A program made the translations under genes and the position numbers. This document shows, one piece after another, positions 22,409 to 35,600 of a stretch of 64,000 nt of DNA. A model generated the notes under the pieces. It ran no database searches and had not been told where the DNA came from. It saw nothing but the letters and a program-made list of their open reading frames with translations. Location of the stretch: positions 62,001 to 126,000 of the forward strand of contig JALLLT010000041.1 of assembly GCA_025266875.1 (NCBI GenBank), written 5' to 3'. The stretch comes from Fennellomyces sp. T-0311. Its lineage: Eukaryota > Mucoromycota > Mucoromycetes > Mucorales > Lichtheimiaceae. Each line of letters begins with the position of its first letter. Position 1 is the stretch's first letter.

Positions 22409-24149
22409 TTAGAATTGACGTTGCGAACCGGTAAGATCAATAGATTCCTCTGAAGTGGCTGCCGCTGTTGTGGCAGTTGAATGCGGATGCTGCATATACA
22501 TACTTTGAGGATAAGTCAATGACGTTGAAGTAGCAAATGGCGGAGTAGCTGTCGAGTTCGATGGCGATACAGGCGATGACGATGACGATGCCGATGATGA
22601 TGAAGACGACGAAAATGAGGACGAGGGTGAAGGAGAGGATAGGGTGTATAAAGGGTGATGAAGCATAATGTTGTCGCGGCTACCACGCGGTTGATGGAGT
22701 GTACGATTGTTGCCTACATAGGGAACATGTTGTGTTGACTGTTGCTGTGGTGCATAGTAGTAAGAACCAGTTGTTGTTACGGCGGGTATATCGTTGTTAT
22801 TCTGTTGCTGCGAAAACGAACGCTGTTGTTGTTGACGCGCCTGTGGAGGAGTTGCTGTGATAGGTAGGATGCTATCTGGAGCTCCAGGATAACACATGCT
22901 GCCATAGGAAGAAGGGTGACCCACGTGTCCGTTTGCAGGTACATCACCATAAGCCAACGATGTGATATCGCAAGATGGTAACAATGATGGATGATGATAA
23001 AGGGTGGTTGATGCTTCCAAGGAGGCAGGAGGTATGCCAGAACACGAGGAAGCCGGCGGTGCGGCTGGGGATGTTGTAACACCAAAGTTTACCGATGCCG
23101 GCCCTGAAGCTGGTGATGGCGGCGACGCGGCTCCAACCGGTGGCGAAAAATACTGCTGATGTCGGTTACCATTCGGCCAAACATGATCGTTTTTGTTCGT
23201 CGCATTGAGGTCGTCATCTTCGTTGGACGCAGATTTTAGCTCCATCGGAAGGTATGAAAGGCTTGTCATTGGCGGTGGCTGCGCGCTGCAGCTGCTACCC
23301 CGTGCAGACATCGCTGTAGTGTAATCCGGTGGGGTCCTTGGCAGGAGACCAATAGGCGGACTTGAACTTCCATTACGTCTTGATATGCAGAAGGGGCAAT
23401 GCCGGACAAAGCGCGCGATTAATTCCTTGGGGATCCATGAATATCGCCTCCGAACCTGTTTACACAAGGGATGATTATTAGATTTTCTAAAATGTCGGTT
23501 TTTTTTTTCTCTGGCCACCCTGTGCTGTCATTATACATACCAATGCAGATGTTTTATCTCGACCACCGTGATTTGCCTCTCTATGTGCTTTGACCAAAAT
23601 GGAGTATATCTCTTCACGCATGGCAACAGGCTTGTTATCGTGACAGACAACCTCCATACCACTGTAGAGTGGCACAAGTTGGAACATCTTCTTTACCCAG
23701 AACCGGAACTGGGCGGTCGAAATTGCTGTGTTTCTGGGGTCTTTTAGCACTCGAATAATCAAGGAGTAACGATGACGGTCGATTAAGGCCTTGTCTCTCT
23801 TCTTTGACGAGAGGTTATCCAGGTAACCTTGCACGATGGACTCGAACTCCACACTGGTTGGAAACTGGTCCCTTTCTGCCATAGCATTTGCTACGGCGGA
23901 ATCTTCCATCCGAGGACTGTCATGATAGACTGCGGTCGACATGGGGACTGAGGTTGGTGCAGAGAACTGTACAGAGGTGTCGTGGTTCATGCTCTGCTGC
24001 ATAGAATACAGACTAGATGCGGTGGCCAATGCGTCGGAGTGGCCACTGCTACTATGGAGATAGTAGTAATTGGGCGGTGGCAGCGCACCTCCATTGTATT
24101 CCTGTCGCAAAAGTTGTGGTTGTTGGTGTTGGTGATCAACCTGCATCAT
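22409..24149 (-). CDS. protein with integrase-like H2C2 zinc-binding domain and C-terminal SUMO-interacting-like motif
   Basis: Exons 24149-23541 and 23455-22409 give 551 aa. Residues about 100-225 form one conserved domain: helices around YLDNLSSKKRDKALIDRHRY and VKKMFQLVPLYSGMEVV, then an H2C2 finger (HREANH ... CPFC) with RRRYSWIPKELIARFVRHC between the pairs. That finger type is found in retroviral/Ty3 integrases and in the fungal histone-UAS-binding family. The intron splits the finger. The C-terminal 320 residues are disordered, with Pro, Ser and Gln runs (the Ser run is coded by GAT/GAC-like triplets on the plus strand near 22.56-22.62 kb), and end in EESIDLTG, a good SUMO-interacting motif. 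The role is probably nuclear or regulatory; the exact function is not known to me. The first of two adjacent ATGs is used. Confidence 0.72.
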
Positions 24150-27100
24150 GCTCGTAAGTTGTGTTTTTTTCTTTGGAAAAAAGGGAAGCGTTAACGAAGG
24201 CGAATGTGTCGCTGAACAGGGAAAATATATGTTTGTCGCGGGTAGAAAATAAAAAGAATCCTTGGATACAATTGAAAGCAAACAGATCGAATCTGAACCA
24301 GCGGCGAGGAGAAAGATAGCCCCTTCAGCGTTATAGTAACAAGAGAAAAAAATATACTCGAACAAGAGCAAATACAGAAAAAAGAAGTTTCGTGTCTACA
24401 CACAAGTTGTTGGCGGGAAATCGCTCTTGTCAGAGGCTGATAGATTGTCGAAAGAAAAATGAAAAAGGGGAAGACCAAAAAATGGGTCCGAAAGAATGGA
24501 CCCTTTTTATTGCTTGCGCTTTTATTGACACGCACGGCATGATTGAAAAACCACAACCGATTGTCTTTTCTTTTTTTGGTTATGAGTGAGCCACCTTACA
24601 TCCAGAACCGAAAAGCATTCCACTGAACACTCTGCACTATTTCTACACTTTTTGTAAAAGCAAATGAAAGCAACGTAACGTTAAAACAAGCGGTATTCTT
24701 TTTCATACTAAAATCACTTCAAACGTTTTGGGCTGAGTAAAGCTTTCAAGTGGAAAAAAGCACGTTCCATAGATTAGGAAATGTAATGTATGCAGACGCA
24801 TGAGTATAAACCAAAATTAAAGGACCCTTTCCCCTTAACACTGTGTTATTATTGCATATACATACTCTAGTACATGCTAATCTGTTTTTTTTATTCTCTG
24901 TTCCTTCGGCTCCATAACGCACATTAACTAATAAGAGTAGTTCTCGGTAAAAAGATAAATAGGAGGCAGTGCGGGATGGACCAAACTGTTCCAGATCGAG
25001 GATCGCAAAATGCAAATGAGGCTTTCGTGCTGTATGTTGCACGTCAATGATGGGGATGCCGATCCCAAGTACAGTCTTACCAAAAATTGATACACTTTTT
25101 GAGAGGCTGGGACATACCCTTAAACTTTCTGTGGCCTTAGCCGACGGGATGATAGTGAACAAGGCTATATAGCAGGGTTCATGTATTATTTTTTTCACGC
25201 GACAAAACTCAGTGGGAATCAGTGACTCATCACTTTTTTTGCAAAGAAAACAAAAAAAAACTTCTCCTCGTCGTCATTTCACAAAGAAACTCCCTTTCTG
25301 GTTCCTCTGTTTTCTCAGTCCTGAACCCAAGTTTTCTATCTACCGTTTTGCTCATCACTTGTTCCCAACCCGTTCCTTTTGTGCTACATAAATCTTTTTT
25401 TTTACGACACACGCCAAAGGTAGTTGCACAGCGGTTCTATCTTCGGTCTGTGCGGCGCTAAAAGAATAAAAAACAAAACTTAAACTCCAGAGACAGACCA
25501 TTTTCATTTGGCCTGGACCACATGAGACTTATTCATCGGCAGGCAATAACAAATATAGGACCGCTGCAACAGCCGAAGGAAAAGCACATGTACAACGAGT
25601 GCTACTGCTGTCATTCATCATGGTGATGCATCCGACACCTCACCCCCCAAAAAAATAAAAAAAAACCTCCCAGCGTCACTCCTACTGATATGAAATCGTC
25701 AAAAAGCAGAGTCAGGTGACCTGGTTGTAATGTAAATTCGTGACTGAGTGCCAGACAGGGGGGAGGAGGGAATCATCGATTTCCGATTTAGGATCGAAAC
25801 AGAAAAAAAATCAGGGTCATTACAAATAACTCTATCAACCTATAGAATAATATTATTTTGTCTGTGCTACCGAGGACCCTGAACGATTCAAAGACAAATA
25901 GTGGGACACACATTGCAATTAAAATTTTTTTTTCAGTAACTGTTTCTTGACGTATCTATGAGCAAGTGATGGGAATGATACTGGATGCATATAGTTTTTC
26001 CTCCTGTTTCAATTTTCATAGTGCCCTCATAGCTTACTGCATTAGTGAAGAAGTGGCACATGTCTTGCTTCCAACACAGTATTGGGTAGCCTCATATCGC
26101 ATTTCGGAATAGGCCGTTGCTGTTAATAGCTTTTCTCGAGTAGTCTATTAGAAATCGACATGGGAGTGAAATGTATCATACATCGGCTATTAAATCATCG
26201 TACTTACGCATTGACAGTGGTGGTTGCATGTACGGCGGCTGAATATGCATTTGCACAACGGCATAGCTGCGTGATGGCGGCGAGGGGTGTAATAAGAACC
26301 TAGCACACGGATCACCTACCACTGATAATCCTCTACACATCCGCGTACGTAAGACACATGATGAATGTTCAATGTACATAATATGGAGTTCTTTATTTCT
26401 CATGATAAAAAAAAATACTACTTACGTACGATAACATTCTTTTTCTCCTCTTTATGTGGTTCGCTCCTAACATGTGCTAAGTATAGAGCGAAATATAATA
26501 CTTTCCTTTCAAAGCGACGGGGGCGAGATGGTGATCCACGGACCGGTGAGGTTGCAGAGGAATCTGTGCCAATCAAAGGCCTCGGCATACGTCTAAGGAA
26601 ACTCATTTTATCAACCACGTGTAAATAGGCTTGAAACTCTATCTTTGAGAACATTAGAAGATTTCTCTTTTTTCGTTTTCCTCGGAGACGTTGCCCTAGG
26701 ATAAAGAAGGGAAGGAGGTTTTGGTCACTTAACAAGGATACTGCTTATTGTTCTGCACTATTTTAAACTATTATGATCCAACCACGAGCCTTTGGACAGT
26801 TACTAAATACGTATACATATAGATTCCAGTATCCCTGCAAACCTAGGGCGGGAACCGTATCAATACATCGATCACTGTATGCGCCTCAATTGCTGTCATT
26901 CCCACACCAATATTACCGGATCTTAACCCTACATCGCACGGATCCTATGACGAATACATAAGAGAAAGAACGTGCGGGAGGGGGTACATAAATACATGTT
27001 ATACGAAATAGGATGCGAATAATATGAACCACTACTACTGTAGGAGTTGAACAGTAAGATGCTGGCCCTAGTCGATTTCTAGATGCATATCGTGTACTTA

Positions 27101-28699
27101 CTGATCACCAACTAGATAAAGATGTGTTTTAGTCAAAGATCCAAAGCTTGGTCTAAAATTGAACACGTGGAAGATGCCAATGCTCTGCCTGTATCTCTAA
27201 TGTTTTAATTTTTATTACGTATAACCACAGATACTCTGTACTGCTAGCAATGAAAGAAGCCTTTTAGGGCCATGTCGGATCATTTCAAAATGTCAATAAG
27301 TCCATTAGTTTAAGATGTGCCATAGCAAAAATAACTTAGAGTTTTTCCATATATATACATACGACCCACTGGATCTGTAACTGAAACAACGACACATATA
27401 ATATTGTTCCAATAAAGCTATTTCTTTAATGCCAATGAAGCCTCAAAAAAAACTTGTATATGGAGATATTAAAACGGTTCAATGTAGTTTTTTTTTTGTT
27501 TACGAGTACATATATATGCAATTATAAAGCCGGATGATAAAATTCTTTAGGAAATTCATACCGAAATGGAAGACCTACCCTTGAATGGTCTAAAATAGTA
27601 TCTCTCATGCATTATCAGCTATCTGTGCAGATTTTTAGTGCCTTGGTGAGCTTAATTTGCACCTGTAAAACTTTATTTCCTTTTTCCACTACAGCGCTCG
27701 ATTATCTTGTTATTCGATGCTTACATGTAGCATTTATTCCAGCTCTCTCAGATCAACCACATGGCTTTCTTCCGCATGCAACAGTGAATCTTCGTAACTT
27801 TTTCAGTTGATTCTCGATCTTCGGGAAAATTTCATGTATATATATATATACTCTCCGGATACGTATGTCCATATTACTTTCTCAAATTACCAAATCAACA
27901 AGTTTGGATATGCTCATCTTGCAGCATCTACTTTTCGATGATGGTTACTTTTGTATAACCCTTCGTTCACCCTGTTTCGGGTATATTAATTATTTATAAG
28001 CAAGAATACCGACAAGGCAACCTAACACTTTTTAATAAAGAGGAGTCTTACTGCGACGTCATTCCAGAGCAAACTATCACTTTACTCCATTACAATTACA
28101 GTAGCACGGACATCATCAAAGTCCCTTTTCATATTTTGTGCATAGATTATTCCATAGTACGCAAAATTTTGCAAGTCTATATTTGAGGACTTCCAATACT
28201 TTTCCGTCATTAAAAAGAAGAGTTAGTAATACTATAGAAGTCTGAAACTATCATCAACATGCTTATGTCGTGCATATTTATCTTTAGCAACACCACATAC
28301 GTTTCATCTAAATATGCGTACCGAGTCGAGGCATACTATCACGTCACTTTCAAAGGCTTATTACTTATTATGGCATACTCGTGTCGTCCTCGTTGCAAAA
28401 AGTGCGCAATACCTTGTAGGAATCAGGGCACATACCACTTAAGCTGACGATTTCCGCAGATGTGAAGTTTTCCTAACAGATTTTGGTCGCAGTGCCCGAT
28501 CACATACATATTCTGATAGAACTTACATGATGGTATACTGCAGATACCTGAATTTGGAGACTGCTTAGGCTTTATCATACTTGCTCTTTACTAACCCGAT
28601 GGATCACGAGCTCTTATACCACACGCACACCAGTGAGTAATATGAACACTATCCGATTTAAAGCGTGTAGTATTCCATACTTTTGTGACTCCCAGTACA
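24150..28699. other. gene-poor AT-rich stretch, part 1
   Basis: The first 450 bp or so are the upstream region of the H2C2 gene. Beyond that I find no gene. The longest frame (150 codons, minus, 24746-25198) has no motif. Short frames near 26.2-26.7 kb are equally anonymous. Composition is AT-rich with many poly-A/T tracts. Confidence 0.45.
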
Positions 28700-29149
28700 C
28701 TAGAATTTACATGTGTAAAGTTTTATATACGTAGCCAAAGAAACATAAAAGAGCGTGCGGCCAAACGTTGCTTTACTTGTAGAGAGACAATGAAAGGTAG
28801 ATAAATAGACGCATGCTCCACTTTTATCACCGCATACATGAATATGTACGCAAGTTGCAAAGTACAAATACGTTTGTAAATAATAATGTACTCGATTACC
28901 TACACTACGTACACTTAAATAGCGCTCTATTTGGATGTGGTTCATCTGATCGACGCACCAGTACTACATTACAATCTACTTTACTTTTTCCATCTTCACT
29001 GAGTATCTCATGAGAACATGAATTCTACTGGTCTACCAGATATACTCATTTTGGTTACGTATGTATGTGAGTGCTTTGGATATTATGTTTGCGTATATCA
29101 CGAGGGAGATTTTTTTTCGGGTCGGATGGACGGATCAATTTTGAATATG

Positions 29150-29635
29150 CCGTTGTGAAAGGAAATTGTTTGCATAAAGAAAGGATTCTGTGTGAAGCAA
29201 GATCCACAAATAGGTTGAAATAAGAAATAGAAAGGGTGAGTTAACCAAATACAGATGTAAGCTCCTGTCCTGGGCTTCTGAAAGATATGATCAAGATAAT
29301 TGAGATCAAGCTAACTGCTTTATTTCATTTAATATTTCGGGGGGTATTTATAGGCTTCTTTTCTCTGGGTTCTGAAATATACGACTGCGATAGTAACAAG
29401 TCGTGCCGGAGACACGTCTCTGATAAGGCAGGGTGTCTCGAAATGTGCAAATGCACAAGTATAATAGAATAGTGAATGTTGCCCGTGCGTTCCATATAAA
29501 GAAGTAGATTGAGATGTGCAAAATGCACCAAACAATAGAGTAGACAGCAAACACAATGGGCATGTGCTTGCTGTATATGGAATATATGGTGAGACCAAAA
29601 GAGAAACCAAACGGCAAAGGAAATTTGTTACAACG
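29150..29635 (-). mobile_element. candidate solo LTR
   Basis: Read on the minus strand it starts TGTAACAAAT and ends CTTTCACA, i.e. TGT...ACA ends, about 486 bp. It holds a TATA-like CCTATAAATACC, downstream AATAAA, and a 3' part (positions 29150-29345) that recurs diverged at 50018-50215, sharing for example AACCAAATACAGATGTAAGC on the plus strand. No clean target-site duplication is visible, so the boundaries are tentative. Confidence 0.45.
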
Positions 29636-30009
29636 CTACTGTGAAAGGAGTTTTAGGAGTGAAGTGACTGTAGCAGTCACCACGTAATATAGAAGTTCTC
29701 CAGCCAAGAGCTCACGCCCCGCAGATACAACGATAAGCACCAACGCTGCCATATTCAATTCGTCTACGACAACAACAGCAAAATCGACTGTTATGTACTT
29801 TCTAGAGTACTCACACAATTCCCTTTGACCACAATGCTTTACGAACAACGAACAGAAAGGGAAACTCAATCCGCTTGGCGCTGTTTATCGTCTACTTGCG
29901 ACTTTTAACTATAGTCTGGCAGCCAATTTGATCACATGAGTAGTTTTTTCTAGTCTTACACATCTTACACTAACTATTAAATGACAATGCGCAGAAATAC
30001 CCAATTGCA

Positions 30010-30849
30010 TCACCACGCAGTGAGCATGCGACTAAAATCGACATGACATGACATTACGCAGTTTTTCGGACCGCAGATCGTACTGTAGCGTTTGGTAGTG
30101 ATACGCGAAAGCTGTATGCCCGATACCATCAGAAGTACACTCATAACAAGGATAATGCGAACTCCATATCGTGCTGTTATATAAAAGGTTTCAACGTGTA
30201 ATAATGTTTGAACTTCATAACGGTTCATATAATCACATACCAGAGAGAATTCGATACAACGGTCCTACCATGCTCAGTATCAATCCATCGAAGGTACCGC
30301 CAAGGCTAAGTTGAAACTGAGCATCTGATACGTCATGGAATGCTTCTCTTTTTTTTATATATTTTATGATGTCGGTGACATGGAGTACTTCACTCTCGAA
30401 GTAATTCTGTAAAACACTTAATTTGGAATTAAATGATTGAAGCTGAAGGTGTTAATCTTATATGCGCCCCTAACAATGGTATATCGACCGTTAACATATA
30501 TCCGGATTAATATGTTACTGCTGACTCACCACGATGATTCAACCCCAAAGGACGTAAAATAGCCAATAAACGATCCAACAATCACAAGCCATCCAGTTGA
30601 GCCCCTATCAGGTCCTGAATCATACGCATCATTTTTATCCCGACTGACTGCTGGAGAGACGAGAAGATGTTGTCCTTACAAGTATACAATGTACTCATAG
30701 TACTATTCATTATTCACCATGGTTACTGTATCTGATTCTTTATCAGTGGGTTCTTCTGCGCTAGAAATCGAAGTAGTCGATATTTTATGCTCAGTAAGAA
30801 GCTGATTAGATTCCGCGTCAAGTGTTGGTCTGTTGTTCCCTTAGTTCAT
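30010..30849 (-). pseudogene. decayed monocarboxylate-transporter-like MFS gene, N-terminal part
   Basis: Fragments of an MCT-family (MFS) transporter in order on the minus strand. An acidic N-terminal tail lies at 30849-30718. The first membrane helix GWLVIVGSFIGYFTSFGVES, led by DRGST as in the family's DGGYGW entry motif, is at about 30620-30535. QNYFESEVLH and a GPLYRILS stretch follow at about 30410-30245. ARYGVRIILVMSVLLMVSGI, typical of the third helix, lies at about 30170-30110. It is dead: the presumptive start reads ATG AAC TAA (30849-30841), the first helix runs into TGA after SSW, and the later helices cannot be found. Assignment rests on motif similarity only; the decay is seen directly. 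Confidence 0.6.
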
Positions 30850-31001
30850 CGCCGTGGTTACTGTAGTTGTCATTTGGGGAAGAAGATATCAGGATAGTTA
30901 TGTTACGGTTGATAGGTTGTACAAAGTTGATCCGTGGATATTTTAAAAATCCACACATTCGAAAAGATATAAAGACAGGCTTAACTTGTCTTTATAATCA
31001 T

Positions 31002-31199
31002 TTATATCCTGCAAGATTCCACATGCAGAAAAGAACACATTTGAGGTTGAGATGCTAACCCAAAGATTATCCCTAAAAAACAAGCACCGGACGGTCCATC
31101 CAAGATTCGACAGATATCCCCAAGGAAACCACACATGACATTTATGGTTCTGTAAGGGTCTACTTGCACTATGGCAGTGCCGTCCTCGCTATCTACCAT
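31002..31199 (-). other. unidentified ORF fragment
   Basis: A 65-codon minus frame with protein-like composition, including a hydrophobic, glycine-containing stretch (GACFLGIIFGLAS). It lies just upstream of the transporter relic and could belong to another dead membrane protein. I do not recognise it. Confidence 0.25.
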
Positions 31200-31296
31200 C
31201 TCCGACTACACTGATCTGCTTTTTTTTCGTTCACCAATATGGTTTTTTTTCAAGCATGGATTTTCTCATCCTTTTGTAATAATTTAACAACACCTT

Positions 31297-31372
31297 CGAA
31301 CCGCAAGAGAGAGACCTAATACCTTTAGGAGCAGGTCTATTACCTCTCAAAATAAGTTATAACTTTTGAACT
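31297..31372 (+). mobile_element. LINE 3'-end fragment
   Basis: Resembles the 3' UTR end of LINE fragments A and B: a CCGCAAGAGAGAGACC block, AGGAGCAGGTCTATTA, then an A/T-rich end ACTTTTGAACTTA. Diverged. Confidence 0.4.
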
Positions 31373-31609
31373 TACCCCTAAAAAAGCGTTATTGCATGGG
31401 TCAGCCACCGACTAGGGATAGCAATTTTGACATAAGTTTTACGTTTACCCCGAGTGTTGCCGATCATGAGTACTTTGTATTACGCGAAACTGCGTGCAGA
31501 GCACGCACTACTGGGACACAGATTCAATTCTGTAGAATATTGATTCTGAGACCTTCTGGCTCTAGCTTTTATCTATGGGTGTGATAGTATATGACAAGTT
31601 ATCACCTCA

Positions 31610-32630
31610 ATGATTTGGATAAAAGGAGAGTTTACATCTCAGTGTTCCCAATACAAGTCAATCCGATGCCTCCGACCATATCGACTTATTGACCCTACCT
31701 TGTGCCTTGCAGTCTCCGCTAAAGGCAGACACCGCCTGGTCAAATGGCGTATGCATTGGCTCTCTTCATATCCACTGAAGGGCTGCGAATACAGTGCTAT
31801 TGAAGCCTCTAGAGAGCACTACGCCGCCTGGCCATTACTACGAACAACATATCAAGAGCTCCTCAAAGCATTTGGACCAGTACCGGACTAACGAAACGAG
31901 CCGCAGGTCCCCGACCACATCTTTAACAGCCTACCGCATTCAAATAATGGGTTGACCCACGGCAAATTAGAGAAAACGTGGCCAGCACTTTTGCATGTCC
32001 TTCGAAAAATCGATAAGCTGAATCATAAAGATGAACTGTTCTGATATACATGAACAAATTTTATAACGGTGTCTTTGAACGGTTTTCTTATGGAGCCCTT
32101 TTTTAACTTGTGTACCACCGCCTAATTGCAAATGTTAGCTAGTGAATTTTACTTTCTTTTCCTATCAGTGACTTTCTTCGTTGCAGTCTATTTTCTCCCC
32201 AAGAAAAGTGAGTCAACACATTTTAGTCAATTCCTTGAAGCAGCACATTAACCAATATCAATAAAAAAACCGTACATATTTCATAGAAAGAAAAGACACC
32301 CAAATTAGTTCAACGATGACGAACCGGCGTCAGAAGAAGCCCTACAAAGCGGAGCAGCAGCGTCCACAAGTAACCTCATTTTGTGTGGTGCCCCATTACT
32401 TAAACATCTTTTTCCTTTTCGATTTTATGCCTTCACAGCTTCTTTTTCCTCCCTTTATCTTATATCAACCTTTTATCCATACAGGCCTGTCAATTTTTCA
32501 GTAGGTTTTTTTAGACATAGCGTCAGCTCTCTTCAATATATATCTATACATTGTGCCGCAAGGAAGCGATCACATACCTATGAGAGCAGGCTAGCTAGCC
32601 TTCCTAATAAAGTTCATACTTTTTCAACTA
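31610..32630 (+). mobile_element. degenerate LINE 3' fragment B (reverse-transcriptase C-terminus plus 3' UTR)
   Basis: A single frame reads through the C-terminal part of a LINE-type reverse-transcriptase polyprotein (RHRLVKWRMHWLSSYPLKGC, then ASREHYAAW), hits an in-frame TAA at 31889-31891, and continues VPDHIFNSLP...TWPALLHVLRKIDKLNHKDELF to 32041. The acidic end (NDDEPASEEALQSG) resumes at 32312 after about 270 bp of unrelated DNA. The 3' UTR then aligns with fragment A up to ACTTTTTCAACTA at 32630. It is non-functional: truncated, with a nonsense codon and interrupted. Confidence 0.7.
32042..32307. mobile_element. unidentified insertion inside LINE fragment B
   Basis: Interrupts the conserved DELF-NDDE codons of the LINE ORF. 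GTTC at 32038-32041 is repeated at 32308-32311, so removing 270 bp restores a continuous frame as in fragment A. The insert begins TGATATACAT and ends CCAAATTA, has no terminal inverted repeat and no ORF. A 4-bp duplication can be chance. Confidence 0.4.
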
Positions 32631-35600
32631 GATAGAAGGATAGGAATTGAAAAGTTACTTCATCCTATAATGCACGTTATAATGTCACTTTCCAAGGACC
32701 CTAAAATAACAAAGATGGAACAGGCGGAAGGAATGTAAGAGAGTGATAACTTTTGTCGAGATTGACAAGGTTGACAAGAGTGATAAGAATTCCTCGTATT
32801 CCTTGCCGATATCTTTCAACTTGTTCAACCAGGCTAACAAGCCATTAGTCATCAATAGAGTATCGCATTCTGGGTATCCGTTTGGGCATCTGCTGACTCG
32901 TACCCGATACCCGAGAATGTTAGATGTAATGATTTGGTGCAATCAGTAGAAGTAAAAATTTTTTCGGAAATTAAGCTCTACAGGACAGTGCCCTATATTG
33001 GCGGAGGCAAACATAAAATGCATAGTATTGGTGCAATGTGGTGTACATGAATAAGGCACAAACGCTAAATTTCGAGGCATTAGTATACGTAAAAAGTTGT
33101 GTACTGTTTATTATTGTAATCACCGCACGCCGTGACTATGCGAAGCTAATAATTGACAATGGAAAAGCTAAATGAGGTTAAAAAGTCGAGGCTACATTGC
33201 TAAAAGGCGGTGTACTTTGGATTGGGAAGAAATAAAAGCGTTGTGGCTGATATGTTTTCCACTTTTCAGTTTTCCATGAAACATGATGGCGTTGAACTAT
33301 GCATAACAATAACATACTCATTTAATAAATAAGAACCATTAGATAGCAACACTCGTAAATAAAGCCTGTACATCAATTATAATCTATTACATTCTGTATT
33401 TTAGACTATGAATCCATCACTGCCTATATGTATCTCAATCTACACAGCACTCCTATAAAGTTTTACACGTCGGGTAGGGGTAATCGGGTATATCGTGAGA
33501 CCCTAATCAACCATGACCTTGTCTGTCTTTGTGAAACTGAACACAGTTAGGACCCGGTCTATTATCTCTCAGAAATAAAATATGTATAACTTTTGAACTT
33601 GTCTACCTTTGTGAACCGAGCGATATCATTTACCTATTAGCTTTCTGATTAAGTATTCATCAGGATAATCCCTTTTTTCCTCTGGGTAAAAAACGTTACT
33701 GTCAGGGCTAAAGCAAGTACCTGAAGAAGATGACATCATTGTACGTATGCAAACACATGTCGGCTTTCTTACAAAAGCGATAGCCTGACTAGGACAAGTG
33801 CTAAAAGTAGTATATGATGAATGATGCTTTTCATTATCAAGTTACTGAATTGGTAAGATACGAATTCGAGAGAAGAATTTTAAGCATTTCCAAATAGCAT
33901 TAACTGCCCCGTATCATTGCTTTTACGAAAGTGGACGTTATGCAACAAGTTATCGAGATAAACTAAAAGAGGCTAGAAGGAAGCAATGCCAACGCGGGAT
34001 CTGTCATTATAGGCACTTGTCAAATTCAAAGTACAAAATAGAGCTAAATATGGTATAAAAAGACGGAAATATTATAAACGTTTTAGTGACTTTGTTAGAG
34101 ATATAAGATACATATTTAAGAGCACTATACATACTATAGGTTTTTTTTTGAAATTTGGAGGAACATGATTTCCGTTCTAATCTTATATATACTATCCTTT
34201 AAGCCTTACTTCAAAAGCATTATTCAACCATGATTGGTCAAATTATACCCCACAAGAAATCGAAGGCCCTTGTCCTTAGTATGATCCTATGTAAAAAGTG
34301 CTATCCTATAGAATTTTTTCGTATCCACGTTCACCATTTAGACATCCAATGCCATGCTTGTATACAAATGAAAAGCCCGTTAGAGAGTCTGACAGCGTTA
34401 GTAAAGCAATGGAAATCGAGTGAAAATCGAAATTGGCAACTGGAAAAGCCGTGGAAGATGTACTCTTTGGTTTCGTCCTGGAAACAGTGGCTTTAGACAA
34501 TCCGAAAATATGTATCGGTTATTAGTAAGTAGTTCGGATATGGGAGATGAGCGTCTTACGCATTCAATTGGGAAAATATATGAACTACTGTAAACTTATT
34601 TCAATATCGGACATGTGCTCTCGAAATAACCGACTTGTAAGTGTCGCCCAGAGCTTCTTCCAATACCTTGCGTGTTTGAGGCGGCGAGTAGTCAGAACAA
34701 TGAGCTTTTATACTTACTTATACAGACAAGATCAAAATATGAATGAGCGGTGGAGAGATGAAAATGAAAATTACTTTGCTAACTCTATATGTGGATTGTC
34801 GTCTATTCATGCGGCTCAGATTTTTACGCCTGACGAGGTAAGTCGGTTGGTTTTTCGATATGGGTCATCCAAAAGCAGGAACGTATGAGAAAGTACTAGG
34901 ATGTCACTGACATTTATTATAAAAATATGCGAAGTTAGGGTGGCAATTTTGACACAAAAAAGACGTGTTCCACTGTACGTGACGTATTCGCTTTCGATAG
35001 TCCAAATGCGAAGATGATGACTTTTACTATTATGATGGATCCAGTATATCCATATATTTCACTCCCATTGATTGAAGAATGCATTGGGCATTTCATTCTT
35101 TCTAAAATGCATTTTGATCATGGCACTATCAGGATGCACGACTATGCCAAATAGTTGCCACATAAAACGGCCTTATTGTGTACATTCATAGTTCTCGAAT
35201 TTATGAGCAAGTGCAGTCATCGAAAAAAAGCTCTTGATTATGGTGTCCGTGAAGATGCCGTGGTACCAAAATAGCGAAAACTTGAAACTGTCCGTAGCCA
35301 TTGTTACAGCACTCGGCCATCGGTATAATTGATTAAATGGAAATTCGATGGAAGTAAGACCACTCTCGATGATATGTTTCGAAAGTATTTAAAATACAAT
35401 TTGTTTGTCAATGGAACATTATTTAGACAACTGATAGTCTATTCGCTTCTTTGCTCTGGTTTCGTATCAATTTGTATCGGAAGAAAGTATAAGCGCTTTC
35501 GGTGATATGGTGCCGTAAACCTATAGTCAATTATTTCTGAAGAACAATCAAAGCGAAAAAGAGCCATGTGGGTTTTTCATTGTTTATTCACCATATGCTT

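Noticed and set aside
24746..25198. 150-codon minus ORF
   Set aside because: Open but without signal peptide, domain, repeats or splice context; kept only as a note in the gene-poor stretch.
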